From Clusia tigrina (taxonomy: Eukaryota > Arthropoda > Insecta > Diptera > Clusiidae), in the NCBI GenBank assembly GCA_920105625.2, contig OV050030.1, positions 410,517,034 through 410,581,033 of the forward strand: a DNA stretch of 64,000 bases, in the 5' to 3' direction. Numbering within the stretch: the stretch's first letter is position 1; every line of letters starts with the position of its first letter. Position numbers and translations under genes: made by a program. This document shows positions 1 to 11,640 of this stretch, in pieces. Below the pieces are notes generated by a model that was not told where the DNA came from, did not search any database, and saw only the letters and a list, made by a program, of their open reading frames with translations.

Positions 1-3000
1 TGACTATGAAGTTTTGTATATTCAGGAACATTGTATACTTCACCTATACAATATCAGCATAGCAGCAATAATAGTGATAGAGAAATGAAAGTTTAACTTG
101 TATTTTGTGACCTATGAACTCAATATTAGAGGTAAATAATTCCAGAAAGGTTTTTGTATTGCCTGACACAATCCACTCTCTCATCGAACAATTAACAGGA
201 AACTGATTTTCTTCATAGCATGATAGAATTCAGTTAAACAATCATTTCTTAATTTCATTTGCAAATTGCTGATATTCATTTACAGGATTTCCTGTTCTTT
301 ATTGCTACTCATACTCATAACTCTCTGACACACCTCTTTCGTAACAATTATGTAACGGGACTGCAAGAAATCACTTCCTGAAATTGTACACAATATAATC
401 GCACCTATCAGAAACACCAAAAAAATTGTGGACAAAAGGTAAGCGGTCTCTCCACATTGACAACTTCTTAAAAAAGTGAAACATCTCTTAAACCACACAC
501 GAATCAGGGCAACGCTTCGCATACACAATTCACTGTTCCATTAATTCCTTTACAATTTATATAAATGAAAAAATACACAAATGAAACAAATTTTTACATT
601 TGCTCTTTTTGTTAACCTCCTGTTGAGGTTGTTGTGTTTATTATTGTTGTTGTGATTGAAGTCGATATAAATCAAATTTTTTATATGTACGCCGCAATAA
701 CTCATCATAAAACGGTTTTTTTTTTTTTTTTGTTTGTACATTTCTTTTATGTGTTTGTTGTTGTTTGTTTATTGAGGACTGAGTGAAATACAGTCACTCA
801 CTTACTTAACTGCCACCACCCCCGTACAATTTCCGCTTTCCGGCACAGCGTTACGTGTTATCGGAGCGGCGTACTTGGCGCACTCGATTTTATATAAATT
901 TCATATTCCTCGTCGGCTTTCCCATAATTTATTAATATTGTAAATATTTTTTCAACTACTCCGATTGTGCGTTTCTTTTTCGCTGTTGTCATTGTTGCTG
1001 TTGTTGCTGTTGTTGATGTTGTTGATGCTGTGCGCCTATTTAACTTTTGTGTTTCAGGCAGCTGCTTTTCCATTTGATTTTATACTTCAGCGGGTGGGAG
1101 TGATTGGGACCAGCCGACTATCAGCGCATAGAGAAGTTCGAACTGCACTGCACTGGCTGCGATAACAATAACCAGAGAGCAGCAGGGCCCCATCATCGAC
1201 ATCATTTAACCGAAGCGATGAAGTGTCGAAAATGAAAAATGAAAATTGAAAAAACCATCGCTCCATCCCAGCTGGAGTGTGGTTGTTCTTTCGGTTTTAT
1301 GCGCTCGCCGCTCTTGGTGTCCTGCCCATCGCCTGAGCACATCCATTGTACTGCTCGTACTTGTTGTAGCAAATTGTGAGTGGGCTTTTGCCGTCGATAC
1401 ATTTCTTTTTAATAAATTTCTTTTAGTTTTGTTATTTTTATTTTTTTCTTTTCATATTTCTATATACTGGTATGAATTTGATTTATTTCGTTTTTCCTAC
1501 GATATTCTGCAATATTTATTTTCTTTTATTCGTTACTGCACGTTTTTCATTATTAAATTCCTTGCATTTTGCCATTTTTCATTTTTAATAAAGTTATCTG
1601 CCATCAGGCCGAGTGAGTATCTGCGCACTTGTTCGTTTGCTGTGTGTCCTTCCCCGCCCACTGTGCTTGCTCGCTCGTTCGATACAAAATCAATTAGCCA
1701 CACAATAGCGATTTGTACCATTGTGACTGCCTATCAATTGATTCTGCTGCTATCAACCTTTTGTACGAGGGTTATTTGTCAAAGCGTTGTTCATAAATCA
1801 AATGAAGCAGTTTACTCGTATTCACATTATTTACGGGGACTGGTTCATCTGCCCAGAAAAGGTTTAGTAATGTTTCGAATGTTGCCACTTAAAGGATTAG
1901 GCATAAAGATACAGTTTTCGAAATGGACATTATAAAGAAATATTGCCAAAATATGTACATGAAAAATTAAAATCTTTGTGAGATCTTAGAGATCTTTGAA
2001 ATAGGAGGCATTTTTAGTGAATATTTGAACAATGAAATCTCTTCGAGTTTTCCAAACCCGGGAGCTCCCAAGTAATTTTAGTCGTGTTTCTGAGATCGAC
2101 GGATATAAATTTGGGAGCTGTTTCAAGGTTTCTTTGATTTCTAATTCTTTCAACCATCAATATTTCTTAGAACCGTCTTCAATGAACAAGTTTTTTAAGT
2201 TTGTTGAATAATAATTTAGTAGTGATAACTCCATATAATCGTATGTGATATATATGGGCTTTGGAGCTTAATATCATCCTTCTTTATGAAGAAATAGTAA
2301 TTAAATATTTACACGTAATTAAGCTATAAAGGTTAATCTCCATTTATAAACCGCAAAGTTATACAATTTTTTCTTTCCTTCTTCCAATCTATAGCTTGGA
2401 ATTATATTCTAATATACTTTCTGCATTGGAATCAACTCATTGGCTCTGACATAGTTGGATGGAAGAAGACAAGAGTTCTTTTAAATATAGATCATTTCTC
2501 CCAAAGTCTAACCAGGGGCCTAATAATAACAAAATCAACAAAACTAATTCATATAGAAAGTTATTGAAATTGCCGACACGTTGAGTCTCTGAACCGATTT
2601 CACTTTCCTCACAATTCCCTTGTTTAAAGATAAAAATCAATGTAGTGTTTGATCGTGGCTTTGCCAATATAATATAGGCACGGCCTGCAGCTTAATGCTA
2701 CTTAAGAACCCTGCCATGGATCTCGAGCAGGTCTTTTTCTAGCAAAAAAATAAAGATCAATAAGCAAACCAAACTTTTATATGCTAGCTTGATATGATCA
2801 CTACTATCTGATCACACCTGGTTTTAAAGTACATAATCTACTCACTATACTAGTACTATATATTATCTTCTTAGACAAACTGCTCAAAATTGGGATCAAT
2901 CTGTCTGACGCAAGTTATTTCAATGGACTAACCCACATGCGTTCAGAGCTCTTGGCTTGGGACCTTGAATTGTATACACTTTAAATTGGTCATGTTTTAT

Positions 3001-6000
3001 GCGAAGTAGTTGTTTGGACCTATACATAGGCGGTCGAATTTCAACACCATTATCAGTGATTACAGTTGCAGTTCCAACTTTCGTATACCAAATTTCTTGC
3101 TTTAAACACCTAATAAAAGTATGGAGAAGTGATTCCTGCATATATTAAACTTGCTACGGAAAATTTTGACCATTTTCCGGTATTCAATTTTGCAGAACGT
3201 TTACTCAGTCTTCCTGTCATATACTTGATTTTATGTAGGAACCTCAGTCTTCATTCCCATGGGATAGTAAAATTTTCGCTTCACTAAGTAACATATCCTT
3301 GTCAATGATATATTAAATACAACCATCCACTTAAGGAAATACTGATTATTCTGTGACTGAACAAATTGTACATGATTCAATTCAATAATGGCGTTAGATG
3401 AAAAACTTAATTGGGACTGCACATTTGTTCGAAGTTTTAACGTTATCTTTCATGTGACTGAAGACAGAATTCTCTACACCTGTAGCTTAGTTGCGAAGCA
3501 GAATTCAAACTTTAATATACAACGCCATACTTTATTACATTTGTCCACTTCAGTGCCTGAAAAGTTGAATGCTATTCTTTTCTTCAAGGGTTTCCTTTGA
3601 ACAGAATAATAAACCATACAGTTGTTTGTGACACAAGTCGGCTTACTAACACTCGTAGTTTTGAAAACCCCTTCAGCCGTAAGTTACTTGCTACAAATTT
3701 CAACTTTTAATGAGCATTTCCTTCAATTATTGATAACCCGCTTATGTGACAAAGCTGAAACTTTACTTCTGCTGCCTTTTTGGAGTAACAAAGTGCGTTC
3801 GACTGGAAATTATGTTGATGCCATATGATGAATGGGCGAAATGACAATTTATTTGAATACATTAAGCAAACCTGAATTTGAAAGCTCTCAACACAATTCA
3901 GTAATTCAGTCAGACAGTGTTCTGCTTGTACAAGTTGTGACCTTTCCGTGTCATTGGAGCAAGCAGAAATAATGAAAAGCAGGTGATTATAACGTCGTTC
4001 CGAATTTTTTCAGGCCTTTTTAAACCAGTTTGCAGCCAGAATAGACAAAGTGTTTTGTGTGCTGCTGGATTGTACTGGAGAGAGGTCCTGTTTTCTTGTC
4101 TGTTCACAGCATAAATTTACAATGAACGCAGTACAAATTTTGTTATTTATAAATAGCAGAAACTTCCTTAAGGACGTTTTCATTTTAATGGCATTGCGAT
4201 GAAAAATGTGTGGGAGTTTACTTGACTATCAATAGTCTTCCTTGCATGTTAACCTTTACACCTACAAATGCAAGTGTTACACTTTAACTAAAGCAACACG
4301 AGTCATTTATTAAAGTACTTCTAACAGCAACAAAGCACAACAAGGCAGCACATCAACAACAGCAGTAATAATAGCACTTAAAAAAGGCAACAACTAGAAA
4401 CCTAAATAAACGATAAAACTGTAACAAGATGAGCATCCTTAACTATTAGCAAGGAAGTGTTTTGTATTTTGTTGGTGTGACTTCGCGCCAACCAGCCCAG
4501 CCCTATCCCCGTGCAGTCGACATCGAAATGAGTTTAGCCAATTTTATGGCTCAACTTAAAAAGGTTCCTTTGCTACATTTAATGCCGTTTTTATGTCGGA
4601 GCAGTTAACATTTTATTGACAAAAGAATGCCTGCTAAAACATTAATGATAGCCTCGAAAGCCCATGTGCGCGCGGCGCAAGTACTCGTATCCTTTCGCTT
4701 TATTGGTTAGGAAATGGCTGCGAATAGCAGAGGCAGCAACGGCACCACTCAACGTTAGTAGTAGTTGTGCCGTAAGATAAAAATTATCGCCTTCTAGAGG
4801 GGGCATCAAAGCGTCGTTGCTGTGTAGAATTTGATGCCTCTGATATAACTGGTGCAGCAGTGGCAGTGTCAGAGCGAGCCTTGGCGTGTTATGTCTTGCA
4901 AGTCGCTTTATTTTCAGCGTGCCGCTCCAATCCGCACAGAGTTATTGGCAACAAAATAGGGTGGCCTAATAGTTGCAATAAATTTGTGCCTCGCCGTAAA
5001 TTAACGGCAAAAATTTATTGAAACCAGTCGAAGGCTGAAGGTTGAAGGTTGCAGGCATACCTTTGTATGTGTGGGGCAACATTGTCGCTGCGAGGTGCGG
5101 GCTTAAAATATTACGCTTCATATTTGCTTGTCTGCTGAAGTTGCGTTGCTCTTACCAAAAACGGAAGTTTAAAATTTAATTTCGTTTGCTTAAAAGTACT
5201 TTTAGCGCATTTACACAAGCGACCCCCTTCCGGTCTGGCTGCTTTTCGGTCTTCCGCTTCGATATTTGCAAGTATTTTCCTGTTTCAATTAAAGGCTGCA
5301 AAACTTTTTAATGCTCCCTAGAAAGTCTCTTCCCGGCCATCGCCGGTATCCTGGGAGATTTCATGGTTAGGTTGCTTGGTTGGTGGGCTCAGCTTTGCGT
5401 GTTATTCGCCTGTTGTTTTTGTTGTCCGTACTTTATAAGTACTGCTGTTGTTGAATGTCATGTACAGGCATTTTGTCAAATGTATCTGCAACATTTAAAG
5501 TTTGCTTGTTCTCAGCCATCTTCAAATTAAATTTAATACTTAAAAGTTTGTAATGAAATTTCTGATTCCTTTTTTGCTGCTCTCTTATATATTTCGCAAA
5601 ACAGCTTTGCGATTTTTCTGCCCACGCCCACGCGCTGTCTTTTGCCTTGATAAAGGAGATGAAAGCAGATTGGAGCATTGTGGAAGTTTCTAAAATATTT
5701 TGGAGAAGAGCGTAGGATTGTCTCTTTGTAAAAAAAGATATTTGGAAAGGAGATTAAATGATAAGTTTGGCAGAATTCAAGAGAAAGATTATTAAATCAC
5801 GCTAAGTAAAGGCTTATTCACTCATTAAAGACTTAACACTTATTTAAAGGCTTAAAATGTGGAAAATGTCCCCCTTCACATTTCGGAGCTGAGATCCGCG
5901 TGTCGGAGCCGGTGCCGATTTTGCTATGTTCGCTTCTTTAATATATACACAGTTCAACAATAGAACTAGTCTACGTTCTGTTTATATTTCAGTTCTGAGA

Positions 6001-6077
6001 CTGCTTCTCAATGTAAGGTTGATTTGCGCTGAAGTTTACAATATTTAATTATTAAACATACTCACTCTTATGAGGAT
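1..6077. other. Non-coding DNA, no recognised gene
   Basis: I recognise no coding exon, RNA gene or transposon here. A GTT/GCT-rich simple tract lies at about 986-1030. The part from about 780 to 1400 is less AT-rich and looks like unique sequence, so it could hold a promoter or 5' untranslated exon, but I see no motif that proves it. A 229-codon open frame at 1246-1935 (+) is T-rich, gives a Phe/Leu/Ser/Ile-rich product without any domain, and is judged a chance frame. The rest is AT-rich intron-like or intergenic DNA. Confidence 0.6.
986..1030. repeat. GTT/GCT trinucleotide microsatellite
   Basis: This is an imperfect run of GTT triplets with interspersed GCT and GAT. It produces Leu-rich and Thr/Thr-Ala runs in overlapping open frames, which are artefacts of the repeat. 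Confidence 0.8.
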
Positions 6078-6267
6078 ATCCTTAGTACCTCAACTATCCT
6101 TCTACTTTTGTTAAATGACAATACCAACAGTCAGACAGATGGCATCATTGTTACAGTTAGTTGTTGCAAGAACAAGATAATAGTAAAGAGCGTGCATCTC
6201 TCTCCTGAATTAAATATGTGAATTGTTTTTGAGGCCAGTGAGATATAAGAACACTTTCAATAAAAAA

Positions 6268-6308
6268 GCAAAACTGTTTAAATGAAAAGAGCAAAACTGT
6301 TTAAATGA
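6268..6308. repeat. Short direct repeat, 23-bp period
   Basis: The 18-mer GCAAAACTGTTTAAATGA occurs at 6268-6285 and again at 6291-6308. It recurs in copy 2 of the large duplication at 12929-12969. No function is visible. Confidence 0.8.
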
Positions 6309-6893
6309 AGCCCTAAAAAATAAAGTAGAACATTTTCACTTTGCTTGAGCTTTTTGATGGTAAATGTTGGCGAGCGGGGTATAATAAAATAGCCCCGTAC
6401 TGATGCCAAGCCAAGGCATACAATTTTCATCCGTTCTATAATCCCTAAACAATATTTGCAGCCACTTACTGGAGAGCAGTTTTGAACAAGAAAAAAAACC
6501 TCAGTGAGGCATATCAGACACAATCTACGAGTATCTTCTGAACAAATTGTATTTGTTGTTATGAGGATAATTGCACGGCGAACTTCATATGTATTGTGCT
6601 CACATCAAAGATTTCAAGATACTCTTAAGATGGTGAAGTTACAAGATATAAGCGTAACATCGTTATTCGGATGTTCTTCACAGTTCTTCTTGTCAGTCAA
6701 AGCTGCAGTACACCGGCAGTTTCATGTACAGAGAATAAGAATTGTTTCCCTTCGATTGTTGCCAGGGGAACTCTTGCGAGGACTTGGGAATTTGGTCGTA
6801 GTTAGAGCAAAGTTAAGATATTGATTATATAAATATTAACAAAATTTCCTATTGGAAATGAATATGTACAAGTATATATTTTTAATAATATAT

Positions 6894-7445
6894 TATTACA
6901 AAATTACCCTCCTGACAATTTGTACTGTTACGAAATTGCTCTCCTGACAATTCACTCTAACTCTCAATACTAGGATTCGTATTACTGGATTGTGTAGTAA
7001 TCAGACAATCGCTAGTTAAATTAAAATAATTAACTTTATTTAATTATTACAATTTACACAGTTAATATTAGCCTTAAAATTTGCTTTATTCCAATTTGCA
7101 CATTATTTAAAAATTCAGTTAATCACTTTATTACTTATTAATACTGTAACTGCTGCAAGTGAAATGCACGACGTGCACACTGTCACGATTTCTGCTCAAT
7201 TAAGTGTCAACATTAATTGTGTGGTGGCTTATATACCTTTCTTATGGTTGAAGTAGAACATTCTAGAAAATTCCCCACATTTCGGAAGAAATTCGAGAAC
7301 ATTCTCGAATTTTATCTATACTACCAATGAAGGTTCTGGAGTAAACTTTGTCTCGATTTATATACACCTCTCTCGTAGTAACTGAACTTAATAGAGGTAT
7401 CCTAAAAGTATGCAATCATTTAAGTTTCAATATAATATTCCTTGC
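6894..7445 (-). mobile_element. Solo LTR of an LTR retrotransposon, copy 1 (minus orientation)
   Basis: About 550 bp align with the better-defined LTR at 55276-55823. The shared blocks include the doubled CCTCCTGACAATT motif, the GTGTAGTAATCA segment, AACTTTATTTAATTATT (an AATAAA poly(A) signal on the minus strand at 7040-7035), and CCTAAAAGTATGCAATCA near the other end. Read on the minus strand it has LTR order: 5' part, heat-shock-like array, TATA box TATATAAG (7235-7228), poly(A) signal, and 3' end at about 6894. No gag or pol sequence adjoins it, so it is a solo LTR. The terminal bases have decayed here (TATTAC in place of TGTTAC), and the upper boundary near 7445 is approximate. Confidence 0.7.
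7228..7309 (-). promoter_or_regulatory. Heat-shock-element-like array plus TATA box inside the LTR (copy 1)
   Basis: Two runs of alternating GAA/TTC units with exact 5-bp spacing are visible. The first has GAA 7256, TTC 7261, GAA 7266 and TTC 7271. The second has TTC 7292, GAA 7297, TTC 7302 and GAA 7307, inside the palindrome AAATTCGAGAA-CA-TTCTCGAATTT. On the minus strand these lie 21 bp upstream of TATATAAG (7235-7228). Inverted nGAAn pentamers are the established binding site of the trimeric heat shock factor HSF, and their position next to a TATA box matches fly heat-shock promoters. Function is inferred from sequence only. Confidence 0.65.
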
Positions 7446-9430
7446 GGAACTTTGGAAATTGTTTATAGACACTTCTGAATGCCTCGGCTCATGTTTTAAT
7501 CCATTGTGTGGGGTGTTTGATGCACATATATTTGAAAAAAGTTGGAACGGGGAAAACTGCTACTAGTAGGAGCCTAGTGAGGATGTAATGTCTAGAATAG
7601 GTCATTAAAGTTACTTGAAGGGTCAATGCCAACATCCTCTGATGTTTCGTAGGAAGTTCCCATATTAACTAAATAAGTAAGTATAGTAATTTTATCTTTG
7701 TTTCAATTGTGATTTAATAAATATATATTTTAATATTCCATGATGAACTTTGAATTGAAATATTTTGTACTCGCATCCCTGAAGAATTTATAATCTTGAC
7801 TTCTGAACTTTAAAACCTCTGCAATTTCTACAACCACTATTCAAACTAAGGTCTAACAAAGTTGCAGCAAAACATTTATTTAAAAAGTACTGACATGACA
7901 AATGAAATGTATTGCGAGCAATTGAGGCCTGTGCTTGCTATGGCACCACATATTTAAACTACTCAAAGTGTGTCAATCTCAATCTAAGATTTGTGAAGTT
8001 GAAACTAAACTTTCGAATAACTGCAAAGGGACTGAGCAATCATGGTTAACGAACCGCAGAACCGCGCTTTTGGGCGCATGAACGGAATATCGAGTTAGTC
8101 GGCAAGAATCAGAAGTGAAATGCACATGCCGAGAACTTGGCGAAAGAGCGGCGAAGAATGTGCGCAATTTTAATTAAGTTTAGCGGGCGGTATGGTGCGG
8201 GACAAACTTTGAATCTGGACTATTTGAATGTCTGTAAACAACTTTCCACATGCCGACGCAGACGGACGGGCACATGCAGTATGCAGTAAGAAGTTTCCAA
8301 GTATTTGCAAGAATTTTAATTACATTCTGTCTTGGCGAAACATTGAAGCGCTACATCAATACAAGCACGCACAAAATACACACATTTTATTTGCGGCTGC
8401 ATTTGAATCTTGCGTGAGGAATGTTTTGCGAGGAATTTTCTCCAAGTGAGGGGCTACCGCTTTATATGTAAAGTTACCTTTTGCCAGTCGCAAAAGTTAT
8501 AATTAATAAAATTCCTGCTTCCTTGTTTGTCTTCTGCTGGCATCCAGGTAAGCACTTCGCTCACGAACTCCCCTATTCAGTCCTATTTTCGTTCATTCAG
8601 TGCTAGCTGCTATTGAAAAGCACCATTTTGCACTTGTAAGTAATTTAAAATTAAAATTGCAAATTACGAATTTTCCCACAACTCATTTGAATTGTGCCAT
8701 TTTCACTCCCCCGCCACTCATGCTGAAATATGCCAAGTTTACTCGATTCAGTCATAATTTTGACGCTGTAAACTGTTGCGTTTGTGAAATGCGGGGCGGA
8801 ATTAAAGTTTCATACGCGTTTCTCATTTAAATTAAGTCGCCAAAGCAGGCAAAAAGCCTTTTTGGCTGTCACGTGCTTTAATAATCAAAACCACATATTT
8901 AATTAAAATTTAAATCTAAACTGGCACTCATTTTGCACCGGATGAAAATATGCTAATTGCAAACATACACACAAACAAACACACACACAAGCAGGAATAC
9001 ACCGCATAGAAATTTTAATATGTGTGCCATGCAAGGACTCGCAGGAATTCGTGTTGTGTGCAATTATAGCGTAATTATTAACATTCACAAACAAGCACAA
9101 TTGTGCAACTGTTCCGAACTGTAGAAGTAGCTGCAAACCTGCGTATCTGGTTTCAGTGGCTCCGGCTCTTGGCCTTTGATACCAGTGTATGAGCACACTT
9201 GGCTTGGCTGTTACCGGGCGTGGTTGTTATGGAAAGTGACAGATGATTAGAGTCCATCAACCAGTTTCAATTATCAATTGCAGCTTTGATATCCACATAA
9301 AAATGCAGACAGATTAATATGAATCAAGTGTTGCGAATAGTGCAAAATTGAAAAGTTGTTAATGAGAACTTAGGAATTTGCAGATTCCACAATTACGAAT
9401 GGTTTTTCAAATTGATTTTTTAAGTAAAGC

Positions 9431-9570
9431 AAACTTTGGAAGCAAAGTAAAAGCAAATAAAACACTAAACACGGAAGGTGGTTATGAAAGCACACTTTGG
9501 AAGCAAAGTAAAAAGATATAACACACTAAACACTGAAGGTGTTTATGAAAGTAGACTTTGCCAGGAAAAG
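9431..9570. repeat. 61-bp tandem repeat, about 2.2 units
   Basis: The block starting ACTTTGGAAGCAAAGTAAAA at 9433 recurs at 9494 and, partly, at 9555. It includes AACACTAAACAC and GGTTATGAAAG-type segments at the same 61-bp period. The copy-2 counterpart is 16092-16231. The single substitution noticed between the two large duplication copies (9563/16224) falls in the third, partial unit. Confidence 0.8.
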
Positions 9571-10238
9571 ATACAATTTCAAACAGAAAAGTGAGTGGTG
9601 AAAATTTGGCATTTGCAAATTATGAGTGGCTTTGAACTTAATTTTGAAATTATACACTGATTAGTAAAAATGGGTATGAAAGGAAGATAAGCACTGGCAC
9701 CACCCTGGTAATATTCCACCACCCACTTTCAACTTTGCTAAGAGCGGCTCAACAGCAACCCTTCGAAGAGTACATATTAGTTTGGATATAAATTGTAACT
9801 ATGAATTAGTTGAAAAGTTACTAAAAGATAGAGTATCCTTCTTGAAGGCATAGAAATAGAGTATCCTTTCTTTTACCTAAATAATTTAAATCGGAAATAC
9901 AGAAATACTCAAATTAAATTTTAAAGGACTTTTTAAGTGACAGTAAAACAGGTAAATAAATGCAATACCAGCATCCCATTTTATTATGACTTCTTCTCAT
10001 TTTGTGTTACAGAAATCTGTCGAATGGCATCTTTTATTTTATTGTCTCTTGATCTTAATTTGTCTTATGGACACCTAGGAAGGGACTTTTGGTAACGTGG
10101 TTTTATTGCTAGGAGAGAGATTTGCACTGTATGAAATTCTTTTTTAAGTACTGTCACCAACTATTTTAGTAGTAGACGGTCAAAAAAAGCAGTACTTAGT
10201 TTGCTTTATATTTATGTATACAGCCACACAGCCTAGAT

Positions 10239-11640
10239 TATATTAGATATATTTAAGGGTGTTATACACTGCGACCTGAAAGATCAATTGTGATGCCCCT
10301 ATTTATTTGAAAGATGAGGATAGTCTCATCTGTAAATCTTCTGTCAGGTTAATTTTCGAAAGGATATCATATATTTTGGAGGAATCAAGTTCAGGGATCT
10401 TGCTCATATCCAAAATATATTCTCCAAAACACCTGAGTCTTTTGTGTGCCAATGGTCCGCAGTCTGTGATCAGGTGCAGTGAGGTTTCGTCACTTTCTCC
10501 GCAGAATCGACAGATGGCATCTCAAGATATACCCAACCTGTTCATATGGCATGAGTCTACAATTTCCACTTAAAATGCCTGTGATGATTTTTAATTTACT
10601 CCGAGGCATATTTATTAACTTCTAAGCTCTTTTAGGATTAAAAACTCCCAGAAGAGGTTTGGACTGTCTTAATCCCGGAAGAGTTTTCCATGTTTGACTT
10701 CTTTCTCCATCTGTACACTTCTTCAGCAGACCTCCAATGGTATTGGATGATAGTCCACAGAAGGGTTCAGGGCCGTTGAAAGGAGAGCCCGCAGCCTTCC
10801 TAGCTAAGCTATTAGCCTTCTCAATTCCCTCTACTCCTATGTGGCCTGGTACCCACATTAGAGATAACTTGTCAATACTGCCTAGGGAGTTTAGCTTCCC
10901 AATACAGTCCCATACAATTTTAGACCTCACCAAGGGTGAGCTCAGACTCTAGAGTGCTGCTTGACTATCAGATAGTATCACGATGTATTTCCCCCGATGT
11001 TCAATGTTGATCTGGGTACATCTTTCAATAGCGTGAATCTCCGCTTGAAAAATGCTAGGGATATAACCCCTTGGTTCCCAGTAGTTTTTACTAGGCCCAA
11101 ATACCCCTGCCCCAGTTACGTCCATTGTCTTAGAACCGTCAGTATACCATAAGAGGGAATTTTCTCTAATTTTATATGTTTCAGTTACACCTTTACTTTT
11201 ATTTTTGCAACGCATCCTTGTACCGTATTTGTATGCAAAATTTAAGTTCTTGGCATAGAATCCATGTGAGATTTAAGTATAGCATATTCTTGAACTGAAT
11301 TGTTACCTCATATATTTTGGTTGTAATTTGATTGTCTCGAGATAGTTTCTTTTATTATCGAAAGAAGAGATTTCCTATCAGAAATTTGAATTACTAGATG
11401 TAGGGTGTTAGATCTAGTAGAACTTCCATTGCTGCCGTTGGACAGGTGCGCATAGCTTCATTGATTTCAAGGCAGGCGAGGCGTTGTACTTTACCTAAAG
11501 CAAATTTCGCTGTCTTAAGTCTGACTCCATTTGACCAGGCTACAGAACCATAGGTGACCGTAGGTCTCACCATCATGGTATGCATCCAGCGAACGATTTT
11601 TGGGTTACATCCCGAAAGCCACCCTAAGACTATGAAGAAA
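10239..11640 (-). pseudogene. 5'-truncated non-LTR retrotransposon (LINE family A): RT end, RNase H and CCHC, copy 1
   Basis: On the minus strand this reads as the C-terminal part of a Jockey/I/R1-type ORF2 in the normal order. First comes the end of the reverse transcriptase (about 11640-11394; RWMHTMMVRPTVTYGSVAW, then KVQRLACLEI). Next is RNase H (11215-10622) with WYTDGSK, FQAEIHAIE, LSDSQAAL and WVPGHIGVEG. Last is a zinc knuckle C-X2-C-X8-H-X4-C (CRFCGESDETSLHLITDC, about 10500-10440). A TAG stop at 10951-10949 interrupts the frame after LSDSQAAL. A position usually Asp in the fourth RNase H motif is Asn (EKANSLAR), so the copy is dead. It ends in an AT-rich tail near 10239. It is the same family as the fragment at 27907-28609. 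The 5' boundary is approximate. Confidence 0.85.

Noticed and set aside
965..1165. Plus-strand frame beginning with a Leu-rich signal-peptide-like stretch
   Set aside because: The leucines come from the GTT/TTG microsatellite, so the hydrophobic run is an artefact. It is not supported as a dpr leader exon.
1246..1935. 229-codon open frame on the plus strand, the longest in the window
   Set aside because: T-rich composition gives a Phe/Leu/Ile/Ser-rich product without domain, and I see no splice or promoter evidence. It is most likely a chance frame.
5870..6060. Possible end of another LTR element (GATCCGCGTGTCGGAGCC region)
   Set aside because: No second copy, no TG...CA boundary and no coding remnant to support it.
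6278..6824. Two open frames (6278-6523 - and 6504-6824 +) repeated exactly at +6661
   Set aside because: They recur only because the DNA is duplicated. Neither has a recognisable domain, and repetition is not evidence of coding.
9431..9570. Tandem repeat considered as a CRISPR-like array
   Set aside because: Only about two 61-bp units without unique spacers, in an insect genome.
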